The position numbers and the translations under genes were made by a program. Under the pieces are notes generated by a model. It saw nothing but the letters and a program-made list of their open reading frames with translations, was not told the origin of the DNA and ran no database searches. A DNA stretch of 24,724 bases from JBOGWP01 sp050693875 (GTDB taxonomy: Bacteria > Actinomycetota > CADDZG01 > JAHWKV01 > JBOGWP01): contig JBOGWP010000043.1 of the NCBI GenBank assembly GCA_050693875.1, positions 1-24,724 on the forward strand, read 5' to 3'. Positions within the stretch are counted from its first letter, which is position 1, and every line of letters starts with the position of its first letter. Positions 6,887 to 15,054 of the stretch are shown piece after piece.

Positions 6887-7615
6887 ATGGGCGAGCAGCA
6901 CTTGGATGCCGCGGCCCTCGAGCGGGCCGCGCGAGGGCTGGTCAGACAGATCGATCGCCTTCCCGTCACCATCCCCTCCGGGATGCAGGCATACCGGATC
7001 AGCTCCGGCGATCGCGATCCCGAGGACATCCATCCCCAGTTCGACCGAGACGACCTTCGCCTCGGCCAGCTCTACGCGGCCATGGCCGTGCTCGCCCGTG
7101 ACCTGCACCGCTTCCTCGAGGAGCATCCTCGCCACGACGCCACGTGGTTCTCCGAGGTCGTTGCCGTGGTCAACCAGGAGGACGCGAGGAGACACGGCGC
7201 AGGGGCCTTCCCCGGGTATGCCGGATTACCGGCCGACGCATTGCCCGCCGGGTTTGCGGAAGAAGCCGCAGCCGGGCATCCGACGATCGCCGGCCTCGAA
7301 GATCCCGACATCGTGCACGAGTGGACGACGTTCCCGGGATTCAAGCTCTTCATCAACCTCGTGGAGCGAACCCGCCCGCGCCTGCGACGGAAGATCTGCG
7401 GCAAGGGCGGATGGGCCGCGCAGTACGCCGAGGCCAAGCTGAAGCCCGTCGACCTCCAGATCTCCATCGTGACCTCGTTCCTTGCGGGGATCGGGTCTGC
7501 ATCGACCCTCTGGATTCCGGTGGCCGCCTTTGCGAGCGTTCTGATCGTGAAGCGGGGGCTGCACCGGTTCTGCCGGCCGAAGCGGGTCAAGCGGCCGGCC
7601 CGGGATGACTCCTGA
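6887..7615 (+). CDS. Unrecognised protein with C-terminal membrane segments
   Basis: I do not recognise this 242-aa protein. Two ATGs are adjacent (6884 and 6887); GGGGAGG at 6874-6880 sits six bases before the second, which is therefore preferred. The first 180 residues are mainly soluble and mildly acidic, with several Trp/Phe-rich patches (WFSEVVAVVNQED, HEWTTFPGFKLFINL). Near 190-225 two hydrophobic stretches (IVTSFLAGIGSAS, LWIPVAAFASVLIV) suggest a hairpin or single membrane anchor, followed by a very basic tail. It lies 40 bases after the broken SnoaL-like gene. Base composition and codon use look like the neighbours. No catalytic motif was seen. Confidence 0.75.
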   Translation: MGEQHLDAAALERAARGLVRQIDRLPVTIPSGMQAYRISSGDRDPEDIHPQFDRDDLRLGQLYAAMAVLARDLHRFLEEHPRHDATWFSEVVAVVNQEDARRHGAGAFPGYAGLPADALPAGFAEEAAAGHPTIAGLEDPDIVHEWTTFPGFKLFINLVERTRPRLRRKICGKGGWAAQYAEAKLKPVDLQISIVTSFLAGIGSASTLWIPVAAFASVLIVKRGLHRFCRPKRVKRPARDDS

Positions 7616-7635
7616 CTGCCTCCCAAGGTCCTCCC

Positions 7636-8218
7636 TCACGAAGTACCGTCGAGGGCTTTCAACGCATCCTCGAGCTCCGTGACGGCTTGCGCAGCGCGCC
7701 GGAGAGAGACCTCCGGCGATCGATCAAGCCCTTGGTGCTCACGCCGCCACTCCCGGTCCCAGTGGCGATCCAGCACCTCCCTCAAATGAAGGCGGCTCCA
7801 CCGCGAGCTCAGCCTCGAGCTGCATCACGAGCTCGTCACCGGAGGGATCTACGTGGGCGAGGGCCGAAAGGCGGCGCGGCCGGAGTGCGTCGATCTCCTC
7901 GTCGTGACGTCCCTGCTGCGCCGACCAGATCCGGAGAAGGCGGCGAAGCGGAACGTTCCAGGCCGGCCATGCCATGGGCCGGTAGTACCACGTGAACGGG
8001 CGCTTCCCGAGCCCGAGCTGGTAGCCGATCCACTCCCCCGCCGGAGGTATGGCCAACCAGGGAACCTCGTCGGGCGGGAGATCGAGCATGAGAACGACGC
8101 TCGCCTCCTCGACGGCGTCGCGGCCGTCCAGCAGTTCGCCCCCGACCCACAGCTCCTCGAGCGGCCAGCCGATGTCCGTCTCCCGCATCCCCAGCTGGTC
8201 ACGGGCGATGTCGGCCAT
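7636..8218 (-). pseudogene. Conserved hypothetical protein, interrupted by a frameshift
   Basis: ATG 8218 opens a frame of 159 aa (MADIARDQLG..., with PLEELWVGGELLDG and FTWYYRPMAWPAWN segments) that ends early at 7739. Skipping one base near 7804 moves into a second frame that continues with protein-like sequence (RWSRLHLREVLDRHWD, then SLRRAAQAVTELEDALKAL) to a TGA at 7638-7636. The joined product would be about 193 aa. A further shift may exist at the 5' end: upstream of the ATG the frame reads TAVRHLVE, and removing one G from AAGGG near 8250 would join this to an ATG (MKVSTAVRHLVEM). The family is one I associate with actinobacteria but cannot name. Like the SnoaL-like gene it is either degraded or affected by indel errors. 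Confidence 0.65.
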
Positions 8219-8294
8219 CTCGACGAGGTGCCGGACCGCTGTGGAGACCCTTCATCGGCGGCGAGTCAGGCGTTCATGCAGGGCGGCAGGATCG

Positions 8295-8378
8295 TGCCGG
8301 GAGCGGGACTCGAACCCGCACGAGCCGAAGCCCAGATGCTTTTGAGGCATCCCCGTCTTCCCATTCCGGCATCCCGGC
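8295..8378 (-). tRNA. tRNA-Leu (anticodon CAA)
   Basis: The minus strand folds as a class II tRNA of 84 nt. The acceptor stem is GCCGGGA (from 8378) with TCCCGGC and discriminator A at 8295. The D stem is CCG/CGG. The anticodon stem GATGC/GCATC encloses loop CTCAAAA with anticodon CAA at 8344-8342. A 4-bp variable arm (GGGC TTCG GCTC) is present, and the T stem is GCGGG/CCCGC with loop TTCGAGT. CCA is not encoded. It reads UUG codons, which also serve as rare starts in this window. A possible -10 element, TACACT (8392-8387), lies just upstream without a clear -35. Confidence 0.96.
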
Positions 8379-8442
8379 CTGCAGCCAGTGTACGCGCAGC
8401 GCCCTCCCCCGCCGACGCCCGGAGGCGTGTGCTCGGGCCACC

Positions 8443-8490
8443 AGAGCCGACACAGATCGAGAAGGGGGGGGGCTTCGTCGGGTCGGCTCT
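8443..8490. terminator. Hairpin after the trpCBA operon
   Basis: A perfect 9-bp inverted repeat, AGAGCCGAC (8443-8451) and GTCGGCTCT (8482-8490), begins at the stop codon of the last small gene. An inner GAAG/CTTC pairing flanks a run of nine G on the plus strand (8464-8472). There is no U-tract, so it may act as a GC-rich terminator or as a 3' stabilising hairpin. Confidence 0.55.
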
Positions 8491-8702
8491 CAGTACGTCT
8501 CGCCCTTGAGCCCTGCGACGTAGCGATGAAATGCGAGATGGTCGCTCACGAACTCGCGCCGCTCGTCGGCTCGCTCCACCACGACGCGGTCCGCAAGCCC
8601 TTCCGGCCCCGCCGCGTCCTCCTGGATCTCGACCACCTGCCATCCCTCCTCGACGAGCCCGCGAAGCTCCTCGAGCACCGGATCGTCACCCCATCCCGCC
8701 AA
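8490..8702 (-). CDS. Small hypothetical protein overlapping trpA
   Basis: This is a 70-aa acidic ORF translated from the last 17 bases of trpA onward. The TTG at 8702 is preceded five bases away by GGGGAGGGG, a strong ribosome site that lies within trpA, which is why this start is preferred to the TTG at 8741 (83 aa). The sequence (for example VLEELRGLVEEGWQVVEIQED and HLAFHRYVAGLKG, the first shortened here) looks like a folded alpha/beta protein rather than random translation. No known family was recognised. Location as the last gene of trpCBA, directly before a hairpin, implies co-expression with tryptophan synthase. Confidence 0.6.
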   Translation of the reverse strand: MAGWGDDPVLEELRGLVEEGWQVVEIQEDAAGPEGLADRVVVERADERREFVSDHLAFHRYVAGLKGETY

Positions 8703-9522
8703 CGGCTCCCCTCCCCAGCGCGGCACGCATCCGTCGTGCAAGCTCGACGGCCCCGGCGAGGTCCCCCGCCAGCACGTGCCGCATCATCGCACTCCCCACG
8801 ATCACCCCGTCGGCCACCTCGGCAGCCTGCTGCGCCTGCTCGGCGGTGGAGATGCCGATCCCGAGGAGCACGGGCAGGCGCGAGTGCGGACGAACCCGCT
8901 CCACGACCTCCCGGGCGGCCGCCTCGAGTGCCTCGCGCACCCCGGTCACTCCCAGTCGCGAAACCGCATAGACGAAGCCGGTCGACGCTCGGGCGAGCCG
9001 CGCGGCACGTTCCGGTGCCGTGGTCGGGGCGACCAGCTGAATGAAGGCCAGCTCCCGCCCGGCCAGGGCACCCGACAGCTCGCCCGACTCCTCGTAGGGC
9101 AGGTCGGGAACGATTGCGCCCGCCCCCCCGGCGCCCGCGAGTCGTGCCGCGAACGCCGCGGCCCCCATCCGGTGGACGGGGTTGTAGTAGGTCATAGCGA
9201 GCAGCGGCACCGCCGCCCGGGACGACGCCGGCTCGATGAGGCCGAGCGCGGCGTCGACCGACACGCCGGCGGCGAGCGCACGCCCCGACGCCTCCTGGAT
9301 GACGGGGCCGTCCATGATCGGGTCCGAGAAGGGAAGGCCGACCTCGATCGCGTCGGCAACCTCGGAGATCTCGGCGACAAGATCGACGAAGTCCTGCGGC
9401 GACGGCAGCCCGGCGGTCAGGTACGGAACGAAGAGCTTGCGGCCGGTTTCGAGGCGCTCACGGAGATGGCGTTCGAGCCGTGTCCGCCGCTCGGCGGCAG
9501 CCGGGGCGTGCGAGATGCTCAC
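8686..9522 (-). CDS. trpA: Tryptophan synthase alpha subunit
   Basis: The 278-aa product converts indole-3-glycerol phosphate to indole and glyceraldehyde 3-phosphate, passing indole to TrpB. GTG 9522 overlaps the trpB stop (GTGA), so the two are coupled. The catalytic glutamate and aspartate are visible as E60 (AIEVGLPFSDP) and D71 (DPIMDGP). The phosphate-binding region (GIGIST, VADGVIVGSA) is near the C-terminus. The length matches the family. The open frame extends much further upstream through trpB, but that part is a shadow. Confidence 0.97.
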   Translation of the reverse strand: MSISHAPAAAERRTRLERHLRERLETGRKLFVPYLTAGLPSPQDFVDLVAEISEVADAIEVGLPFSDPIMDGPVIQEASGRALAAGVSVDAALGLIEPASSRAAVPLLAMTYYNPVHRMGAAAFAARLAGAGGAGAIVPDLPYEESGELSGALAGRELAFIQLVAPTTAPERAARLARASTGFVYAVSRLGVTGVREALEAAAREVVERVRPHSRLPVLLGIGISTAEQAQQAAEVADGVIVGSAMMRHVLAGDLAGAVELARRMRAALGRGAVGGMG

Positions 9523-10730
9523 CTCCGCGTTCCGAGGGCACGCGCCACGATCTCGACGTCCTTGTCGCCCCGCCCGGAGAGATTCACGAGCAGGTCGCGG
9601 CCCGGCCCCAGTTCCCGTGCAAGATCGGCCGCGCGGGCGAGGGCGTGGGACGGCTCGAGGGCCGGGAGGATCCCCTCTGTGCGTGCCAGCCGCCCGAAGG
9701 CCTCCAGGGCCTCGGCGTCGCTGGCGGCGAGATAGCGGACGCGACCGGCGTCCTTCAGCCAGGAGTGCTCGGGTCCCACGCCCGGGTAGTCGAGCCCCGC
9801 CGACACCGAGTGCGCCTCCAGCACCTGGCCACCCTCGTCCTGCAGCACATATGAGCGGGCTCCGTGCAGAACCCCCGGATCGCCGCGCCCCAGCGTGGCG
9901 GCATGGCGCGGCGTCTCGATGCCCTCGCCGGCGGCCTCCACCCCGTAGAGGTCGACCTCGTCGTCGAGGAAGGCCCGAAAGATCCCGATGGCGTTGGACC
10001 CGCCGCCGACGCAGGCGACGACCGCGTCCGGCAGCCGGCCCCGGGCTTCGAGGAACTGAGCCCGGGCCTCGTCGCCGATCACCCGCTGAAGGTCGGCGAC
10101 CAGGGACGGGAAGGGGTGGGGGCCGACGACCGATCCGATCACGTAGTGCGTCGCATCGACGTTGGCCACCCAGTCGCGAAACGCCTCGTTGATCGCGTCC
10201 TTCAGCGTGCGGGAGCCGCTGTCGACCTCCCTCACCTCCGCGCCGAGCAGCCGCATGCGGGCGACGTTGAGCGCCTGGCGCCGGGTGTCCTCGAGCCCCA
10301 TGTACACCACACAGGGGATCCCGAACCAGGCCGCCGCGGTCGCGGTCGCCACGCCGTGCTGGCCGGCTCCGGTCTCGGCGATGACCCGCGTCTTGCCCAT
10401 GCGCCGGGTGAGGAGGAGCTGCCCGAGCGTGTTGTTGATCTTGTGGGCGCCGGTGAAGGCGGCGTCCTCGCGCTTCAGCCAGATCGATGCCCCTCCGACC
10501 TCCGCCGTCAGCCGGCGCGCCGGGTAGAGAGGCGTCGGCCGCCCGGCGACGTCGGTGAGGAGGCGTCGCAGCTCCTCGTGGAACCCCGGGTCCGCAAAGG
10601 CCTCGAGGCGCGCCCGGTCGAGCTCCTCGAGCGCGCCGGTGAGCACCTCGGGGACGAAGCGCCCGCCGTACTCCCCGAACCATCCCGCGCGCGGGGCGGA
10701 GGCGGCCGATTGCGACGTGGTGGCGGGCAC
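9519..10730 (-). CDS. trpB: Tryptophan synthase beta subunit
   Basis: The 403-aa product is the PLP enzyme that condenses indole with serine to form tryptophan. The PLP lysine is K97 (TGAHKINN), the catalytic glutamate is E119 (AETGAGQHG), the cofactor phosphate loop is GGGSNA, and NLSGRGDKD near the C-terminus holds the pyridine-contacting serine. It is a standard TrpB1 with the GWFGEYGGRFVPE start, paired with TrpA. The start is GTG 10730, without an obvious Shine-Dalgarno; the first 12 residues are low-complexity. trpC ends 10 bases upstream. All key residues are present. Confidence 0.97.
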   Translation of the reverse strand: MPATTSQSAASAPRAGWFGEYGGRFVPEVLTGALEELDRARLEAFADPGFHEELRRLLTDVAGRPTPLYPARRLTAEVGGASIWLKREDAAFTGAHKINNTLGQLLLTRRMGKTRVIAETGAGQHGVATATAAAWFGIPCVVYMGLEDTRRQALNVARMRLLGAEVREVDSGSRTLKDAINEAFRDWVANVDATHYVIGSVVGPHPFPSLVADLQRVIGDEARAQFLEARGRLPDAVVACVGGGSNAIGIFRAFLDDEVDLYGVEAAGEGIETPRHAATLGRGDPGVLHGARSYVLQDEGGQVLEAHSVSAGLDYPGVGPEHSWLKDAGRVRYLAASDAEALEAFGRLARTEGILPALEPSHALARAADLARELGPGRDLLVNLSGRGDKDVEIVARALGTRR

Positions 10731-10740
10731 GGGAGGCAGT

Positions 10741-11541
10741 CTAGCCGCTGCCTCGGGGGCCTCCCCCCAGCAACGACGATGCCGCCCGCGCCGGATCGTC
10801 CGCGCGCATCAGCGACTCCCCCACCAGCATCGCGTCGACTCGCGCATCCTCGAGCGCCTCGACATCGGCACGCGTCCCGATCCCGCTCTCGGCGACGAAC
10901 CCGACGCCTGGTGGCACCTCCCGGCGTAGGCGGGCGGCAAGGCTCTGGTCGACCTCGAAGGTAGCGAGGTTGCGCTGGTTGACCCCGACGAGATTCGGAT
11001 CGATGGCCAGCGCCCGCTCGAGCTCGGCCTCGTCGTGCACCTCGACGAGCGCCGCAAGCCCCAGCTCTGCGGCCGCCGCCGCCAGCTCGGCGAGCAGCGT
11101 CTGCTCGAGCGCCGCCACGATCAGGAGCACCGCATCCGCCCCCGCCGCCCTCGCCTCGACGACCTGGTACGCGTCGAGTACGAAGTCCTTGCGCAGGGCG
11201 GGAAGCGGGCACGCCGCCCGGGCGGCAGCGAGGTCGTCGAGGGAGCCGCCGAAGAAGCGCGGCTCGGTCACGACGGAGAGGGCTCGGGCGCCCCCGCGCT
11301 CGAACGCCGAGGCGATCTCGCCCGGCTCCGCGCCGGGCCGGATCTCTCCTGCCGACGGGCTCCGGCGCTTGATCTCGGCGATCAGCGAGATGCCGGGTGC
11401 ACAGACCGCGCCGGTGAAGTCCCGGGGAGCAGGCGCGGCGCGTGCCTCACGTTCGAGGTCCCCGACCGGGCGCGCCGCCCGGCGTGCGGGCAGGGCGTCG
11501 CGAGTGGCCGCGACGATGCGTTCGAGATACGAGGTCGCCAC
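10741..11541 (-). CDS. trpC: Indole-3-glycerol phosphate synthase
   Basis: The 266-aa TIM-barrel enzyme closes the indole ring of carboxyphenylaminodeoxyribulose phosphate. Visible active-site segments are ISLIAEIKRRSPS (E56, K58), RKDFVLDAYQV with the catalytic lysine, VGVNQRNL, and FVAESGI. The GTG start at 11541 encodes the expected MATSYLERIV. A small GC hairpin, CGGAGC-loop-GCTCCG at 11556-11571, sits between the upstream membrane-protein gene and this start, and could separate the two transcripts. The gene leads trpC-trpB-trpA. No trpF-like domain is fused to it, unlike enteric TrpC. Confidence 0.96.
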   Translation of the reverse strand: MATSYLERIVAATRDALPARRAARPVGDLEREARAAPAPRDFTGAVCAPGISLIAEIKRRSPSAGEIRPGAEPGEIASAFERGGARALSVVTEPRFFGGSLDDLAAARAACPLPALRKDFVLDAYQVVEARAAGADAVLLIVAALEQTLLAELAAAAAELGLAALVEVHDEAELERALAIDPNLVGVNQRNLATFEVDQSLAARLRREVPPGVGFVAESGIGTRADVEALEDARVDAMLVGESLMRADDPARAASSLLGGGPRGSG

Positions 11542-11601
11542 CGCTGCACCCTACCCGGAGCCGCCGCTCCGCGAGGATTCGGCGCTGCGCTCGAGATCTC
11601 C

Positions 11602-13107
11602 CTACGGACAGGCGGCGCTGAGCGACGCCGCCCGGTCCTCGACCATGCGGCGAGCACGGGCTCGGCTCAGGTTCCATGTCCGCAGATCGTCGGACTCGTG
11701 ATCGCCCCACCGCTCCAACAGGCCTCCGGCGAGATGGCACCGCGCCTCGGGCGTCAGGTTGGGCAGGCCGGCCAGCAGGGCCGGGACCGCGTCGGCGCTC
11801 AGCCCTGCGGCGTAGATGGCGTCGAAGGGGACGGTTGCCTCGCGCCGCCCGGTGTTGACCGAGGCGATGAGGCGGTCGGGGTTGATCGCATTCAAGGCGA
11901 GGAGCGACGCCAGGGCCGCCACGAGGGCTCCGAAGGCGAAGCGCTCGCGCCGCCCGCGCAGCACGGTTGGGATCGCCCAGACGATCACGACCGCGAGCCA
12001 CACGATCACCGCGCTTGCGTAGACCCGCGCCTCGGTGAGCCCGAACGCCCGGCCGTAGAGGAGCATCCGGTGCGCCGCCGACGCGAGCACCGCGAACAGC
12101 AGTGCGACGAACACCGCGGCCAGCGCCCGGAAGATGCGAAGCCCGCCCTTGCCGGACCGCGCCAGCCACTCGCCCGCGAGCAGCACCGGGAGGCAGAGCG
12201 CGGCCACCGCGATCAGCTCGAAGAACCCCCGGCGGGCGTAGGCGGCCACGGTGGGGGCCTCGGGCGAGCCGACGAACCCCATTCCCCCGAACAGCTCTCC
12301 GAACTGGACCACGACGAACGTGAGGAAGAGCAGGTCCAGCGCACCGACGACGATCCCGAGCTCGATCGCCCCCAGGGACGGGCGAGGGTCCGGGGCTATC
12401 AGGGAGATCCGCCATCCCCCCGCGATGAGGAGCGTATGAAGGACTCCCGCCGCTACCCATGCCAGCAGCAGGATCAGGGCGGCGTGGCCGAGCAGCTCCT
12501 CGAGGTCCCATCGGATCAGGCGGAGCGTGAGGGCCTCGAACGAGGCGTCGGCCAGCACGAACAGCGCGCCGAATCCCAGGAGCAGCGGCACCGCGATGAG
12601 GACGCCGCGCAAGCCGGCAAGGGCCACGCCTCTCCACCGCCCCTCGCCGCGCCACTCCACGTCGCGCACCAGCATGCGCACTCCGCCGGTCACGGCCCCC
12701 AGCCCGGCGGCGGCCACGTCGAGCGCGTACTCGGAGAGGCTCGCCGATCGGACGTCGTGCGAGCGGGCGCGGGCGACGGCCAGGCCGCCGAGGCCGAGCA
12801 TCGCCAGCAGGTCGAATGCCAGGAGGTTCCCCGAGTCCCTCAGTGCGAAGGCGGCGGCGAGGACGACCACGGCGAGGGCGAGCCACCTCCCCTCCCCGTC
12901 GAGGCGGACGCCGAGCCCGTTGGCGAGCAGCAGCGCCACCGCGACCGCCCCCCACGCGAAGACGGTGAGGTTCACCCCCCAGGGCGTCTCCCGCAGGAGT
13001 GCGTCGCCGGCGACGCCGACGCCGAGGGAGGCGGCGAGGATCCACCAGGCGCTCCGCGCCCCCCGTCCGGGGAGAGGCTCGAGCAGATCGACCGCGACGC
13101 CTGCCAT
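11602..13107 (-). CDS. Multi-pass membrane protein, DUF4153/DUF4173-like
   Basis: The 501-aa product has about ten or more hydrophobic helices between residues 20 and 400. The segment with AAYARRGFFELIAVAALCLPV and the following helices resemble DUF4173 (formerly grouped with DUF4153), a family of unknown function. The C-terminal 90 residues are soluble (GLSADAVPALLAGLPNLTPE and so on). ATG 13107 follows the yjbQ stop after one base, so it is the last gene of the response regulator-kinase-YjbQ operon. Its abundance is therefore probably set by that two-component system. No transport or enzyme motif was recognised. The assignment rests on the overall pattern and one conserved region. Confidence 0.8.
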   Translation of the reverse strand: MAGVAVDLLEPLPGRGARSAWWILAASLGVGVAGDALLRETPWGVNLTVFAWGAVAVALLLANGLGVRLDGEGRWLALAVVVLAAAFALRDSGNLLAFDLLAMLGLGGLAVARARSHDVRSASLSEYALDVAAAGLGAVTGGVRMLVRDVEWRGEGRWRGVALAGLRGVLIAVPLLLGFGALFVLADASFEALTLRLIRWDLEELLGHAALILLLAWVAAGVLHTLLIAGGWRISLIAPDPRPSLGAIELGIVVGALDLLFLTFVVVQFGELFGGMGFVGSPEAPTVAAYARRGFFELIAVAALCLPVLLAGEWLARSGKGGLRIFRALAAVFVALLFAVLASAAHRMLLYGRAFGLTEARVYASAVIVWLAVVIVWAIPTVLRGRRERFAFGALVAALASLLALNAINPDRLIASVNTGRREATVPFDAIYAAGLSADAVPALLAGLPNLTPEARCHLAGGLLERWGDHESDDLRTWNLSRARARRMVEDRAASLSAACP

Positions 13108-13108
13108 G

Positions 13109-13606
13109 TCAGCGCTCCATCGTCAGCCGGGCGGCAGCCTGGTCCCCCCGTTCACTCCCGGCAGGTTCGCCGAAGATGTGGACGAGCACCGTCCGCTCCC
13201 GCGGCTCGTCGAGCTCGAGGAGGATGAGCCGCTGCCACCGCCCGAGGAGGGGAAGCCCCTCCGATACGGGGATGGCATGGGAGCTGCCTCCGATGAGCAT
13301 CTGGGCGACGTGGGCGTGCCCGTTGCGGCGTTCGCCGTCGACCAGGTTCTGCGTGCGCCGGCCGAGGTCGTCGTGGGCGTAGTAGCTGCCCTCGGGGACG
13401 AGGTGGCTGAGCCGGTACCGGAAGTCCTCGAGCGCACCGTCCTCCCACTCGTTGACGAGCAGGGTGCAGGTCGTGTGTGCGCAGAAGACCACCGCGCATC
13501 CCTCAGCGATGCCGGAGTGCTCGACCAGGCGGCAGAGATCGTCGGTGAGATCCACCGGGCCGCGTCGCGGCGCCACGATCCGCAGCCTCGATGTGACCGA
13601 GCTCAT
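13109..13606 (-). CDS. YjbQ/UPF0047 family protein
   Basis: The 165-aa product contains the YjbQ signature segments: AHTTCTLLVNEWED near 42-56, SYYAHDDLG near 72-80, a NGHAHVAQMLIGGSS block near 95-109, and PLLGRWQRLILLE near 118-131. YjbQ of E. coli can make thiamin phosphate in vivo when over-expressed, and the family is annotated as secondary thiamin-phosphate synthase; its main role is unclear. The histidines in these blocks are candidates for the active or metal site. ATG 13606 overlaps the kinase stop (ATGA). The frame is open upstream to 13741 but that part lies inside the kinase gene. Confidence 0.9.
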   Translation of the reverse strand: MSSVTSRLRIVAPRRGPVDLTDDLCRLVEHSGIAEGCAVVFCAHTTCTLLVNEWEDGALEDFRYRLSHLVPEGSYYAHDDLGRRTQNLVDGERRNGHAHVAQMLIGGSSHAIPVSEGLPLLGRWQRLILLELDEPRERTVLVHIFGEPAGSERGDQAAARLTMER

Positions 13607-15054
13607 GGGGTCGCCGTCCGCTCGCCGGCGACATCGCGGCTCCCCGCCTCGAGGCTCCGCAGAGGAGCTGCCTCCAGCCCAACCTTCGGCTCCCACAGCG
13701 GAAGCGAGAAGCGGAAGACCGATCCTCCCTCGCGGCCGCACTCGGCCCAGATCGCGCCGCCGTGCGCCTCGACGAGCGACCGTGCGATCGTGAGGCCGAT
13801 CCCCGTCCCGCCCTCGCTCCGGCTCCGGGCGTGGTCCAGCCGGTAGAAGCGCTCGAAGACCCTGGACAGCTCCGTGTCGGGGATTCCGGGTCCGGTGTCG
13901 GCAACCGATACCTCGACACGGCTCCCGTCCGAGGACGCCGTCACGCCGACCCGGCCGCCCGACGGGGTGAAGCGCACCGCGTTGTCCAGCAGGTTGAACA
14001 GGACCTGGTGGAGCCGCTCCGCATCCGCCCGCACCGGCGCGAGCGCCGGAGCAACGTCGTTGGCGACCTCGACCGGGTGGCCCGCGCGGGCAATGGCGAC
14101 CTCGGCGACCACCTGCTCGACCAGCGGCCGGAGCAGGACGGGCTCGACCGAGAGCGGCACCTCACCCGACTCCAAGCGGGAGAGGTCGAGGAGCTCGTCG
14201 ACCAGGCGCGACAGGCGCTCCGACTGGGCCAGCATCACGGCCAGCGTCTCGCGGTCGCTGCGCTCGACGCCGTCGAGCAGGTTCTCGAGGTGGGCACGCA
14301 GCGCCGAGATCGGCGTCTTGAGCTCGTGCGAGACGTTGGCGACGAGCTCGCGGCGCAGTCGCTCGACGCCCTCCATCTCGCGGGCCATCCGGCTGAAGGC
14401 CTCGGCAAGCTGGCCGACCTCGTCGCGAGACGAGACCCGAACCCGGTGCCGGTAGTCGCCCTGCGCCATCCGGCGAGCGGCCGCCGCCATCTCCCGGAGG
14501 GGGCTGGTCATCCCTCGGGCGAGCCACCGGGCGAGGAGCAGCGCGGTCGCGCCGGCGATCGCTCCCGCAAGCAGGAGCTGGCCCCACATCTTCCGTACGA
14601 ATCGCAGGGCGCTCGCCGCGGCACCGGTCAGCCCCGTAGGCTCGGGCTCGGCGGCGAGGTAGACGGCGCCGACGACGCGCCCGGACCGGACCACCGGAAC
14701 GCCGAGATACTCGAGGGCGCCCATTCGCCCGGCGTCGATCTCACCTGCGAGGGCACGGCCGACGGTCGGCGGTGGGGCGAGATAGCCCCCGATCCTCCGT
14801 CCCGACATGTCGAGCACCAGCGTCAGCGGACTCGTACCGGGCGGCCCAGGGACCGGCGCGCCGGAGGCGTCGAAGGCCTGCGCCGCGAAACCCCGCGCCT
14901 CCATGGTCAGCGCGCGGAGCTCGGCCTGGCGCTCGGACCGGCGGAGCGCGAACGCGAGCAGCAGGTACACGACGAGGATCGTGACCGCCACGGCGATGAC
15001 CGTGACCGAGCCGAGCTTCGCCCGGATCGAGGGCAGTCGGTCGAGCGGCCTCAC
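13603..15054 (-). CDS. Membrane sensor histidine kinase with HAMP domain
   Basis: The 483-aa product has a first membrane helix at about 15-37, an extracytoplasmic sensor of about 120 residues (38-156), and a second helix at about 157-178. A HAMP domain follows at about 180-232 and HisKA with the phosphoacceptor H243 (VSHELKTP). The HATPase domain has an N box (NLLDNAVRFTP), a G1 box (VADTGPGIP) and a G2 box (GGTGIGLTIARSL). A 35-residue tail after the ATPase domain is unremarkable. The GTG start at 15054 overlaps the regulator stop (GTGA). Together with the upstream response regulator it forms a standard OmpR-type system. The signal sensed cannot be read from the sequence. Confidence 0.96.
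   Translation of the reverse strand: MRPLDRLPSIRAKLGSVTVIAVAVTILVVYLLLAFALRRSERQAELRALTMEARGFAAQAFDASGAPVPGPPGTSPLTLVLDMSGRRIGGYLAPPPTVGRALAGEIDAGRMGALEYLGVPVVRSGRVVGAVYLAAEPEPTGLTGAAASALRFVRKMWGQLLLAGAIAGATALLLARWLARGMTSPLREMAAAARRMAQGDYRHRVRVSSRDEVGQLAEAFSRMAREMEGVERLRRELVANVSHELKTPISALRAHLENLLDGVERSDRETLAVMLAQSERLSRLVDELLDLSRLESGEVPLSVEPVLLRPLVEQVVAEVAIARAGHPVEVANDVAPALAPVRADAERLHQVLFNLLDNAVRFTPSGGRVGVTASSDGSRVEVSVADTGPGIPDTELSRVFERFYRLDHARSRSEGGTGIGLTIARSLVEAHGGAIWAECGREGGSVFRFSLPLWEPKVGLEAAPLRSLEAGSRDVAGERTATP

Noticed and set aside
6887..7615. Toxin-antitoxin or phage-defence module in the patch with broken genes
   Set aside because: No nuclease, toxin or antitoxin motif was seen, and the neighbours are a TetR regulator and a SnoaL-like protein.
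8295..8378. tRNA-associated integration site for a mobile element
   Set aside because: No integrase, transposase or direct repeat of the tRNA 3' end was found in the window.
8464..8472. Phase-variable G9 run
   Set aside because: It is between genes, inside the loop of the hairpin after trpA, so a change in length would not alter a reading frame.
11035..13227. Very long plus-strand ORF (730 aa) across trpC and the membrane protein gene
   Set aside because: High GC leaves antisense frames open. The product is a His/Gln/Glu/Arg-rich low-complexity shadow of well-supported minus-strand genes.
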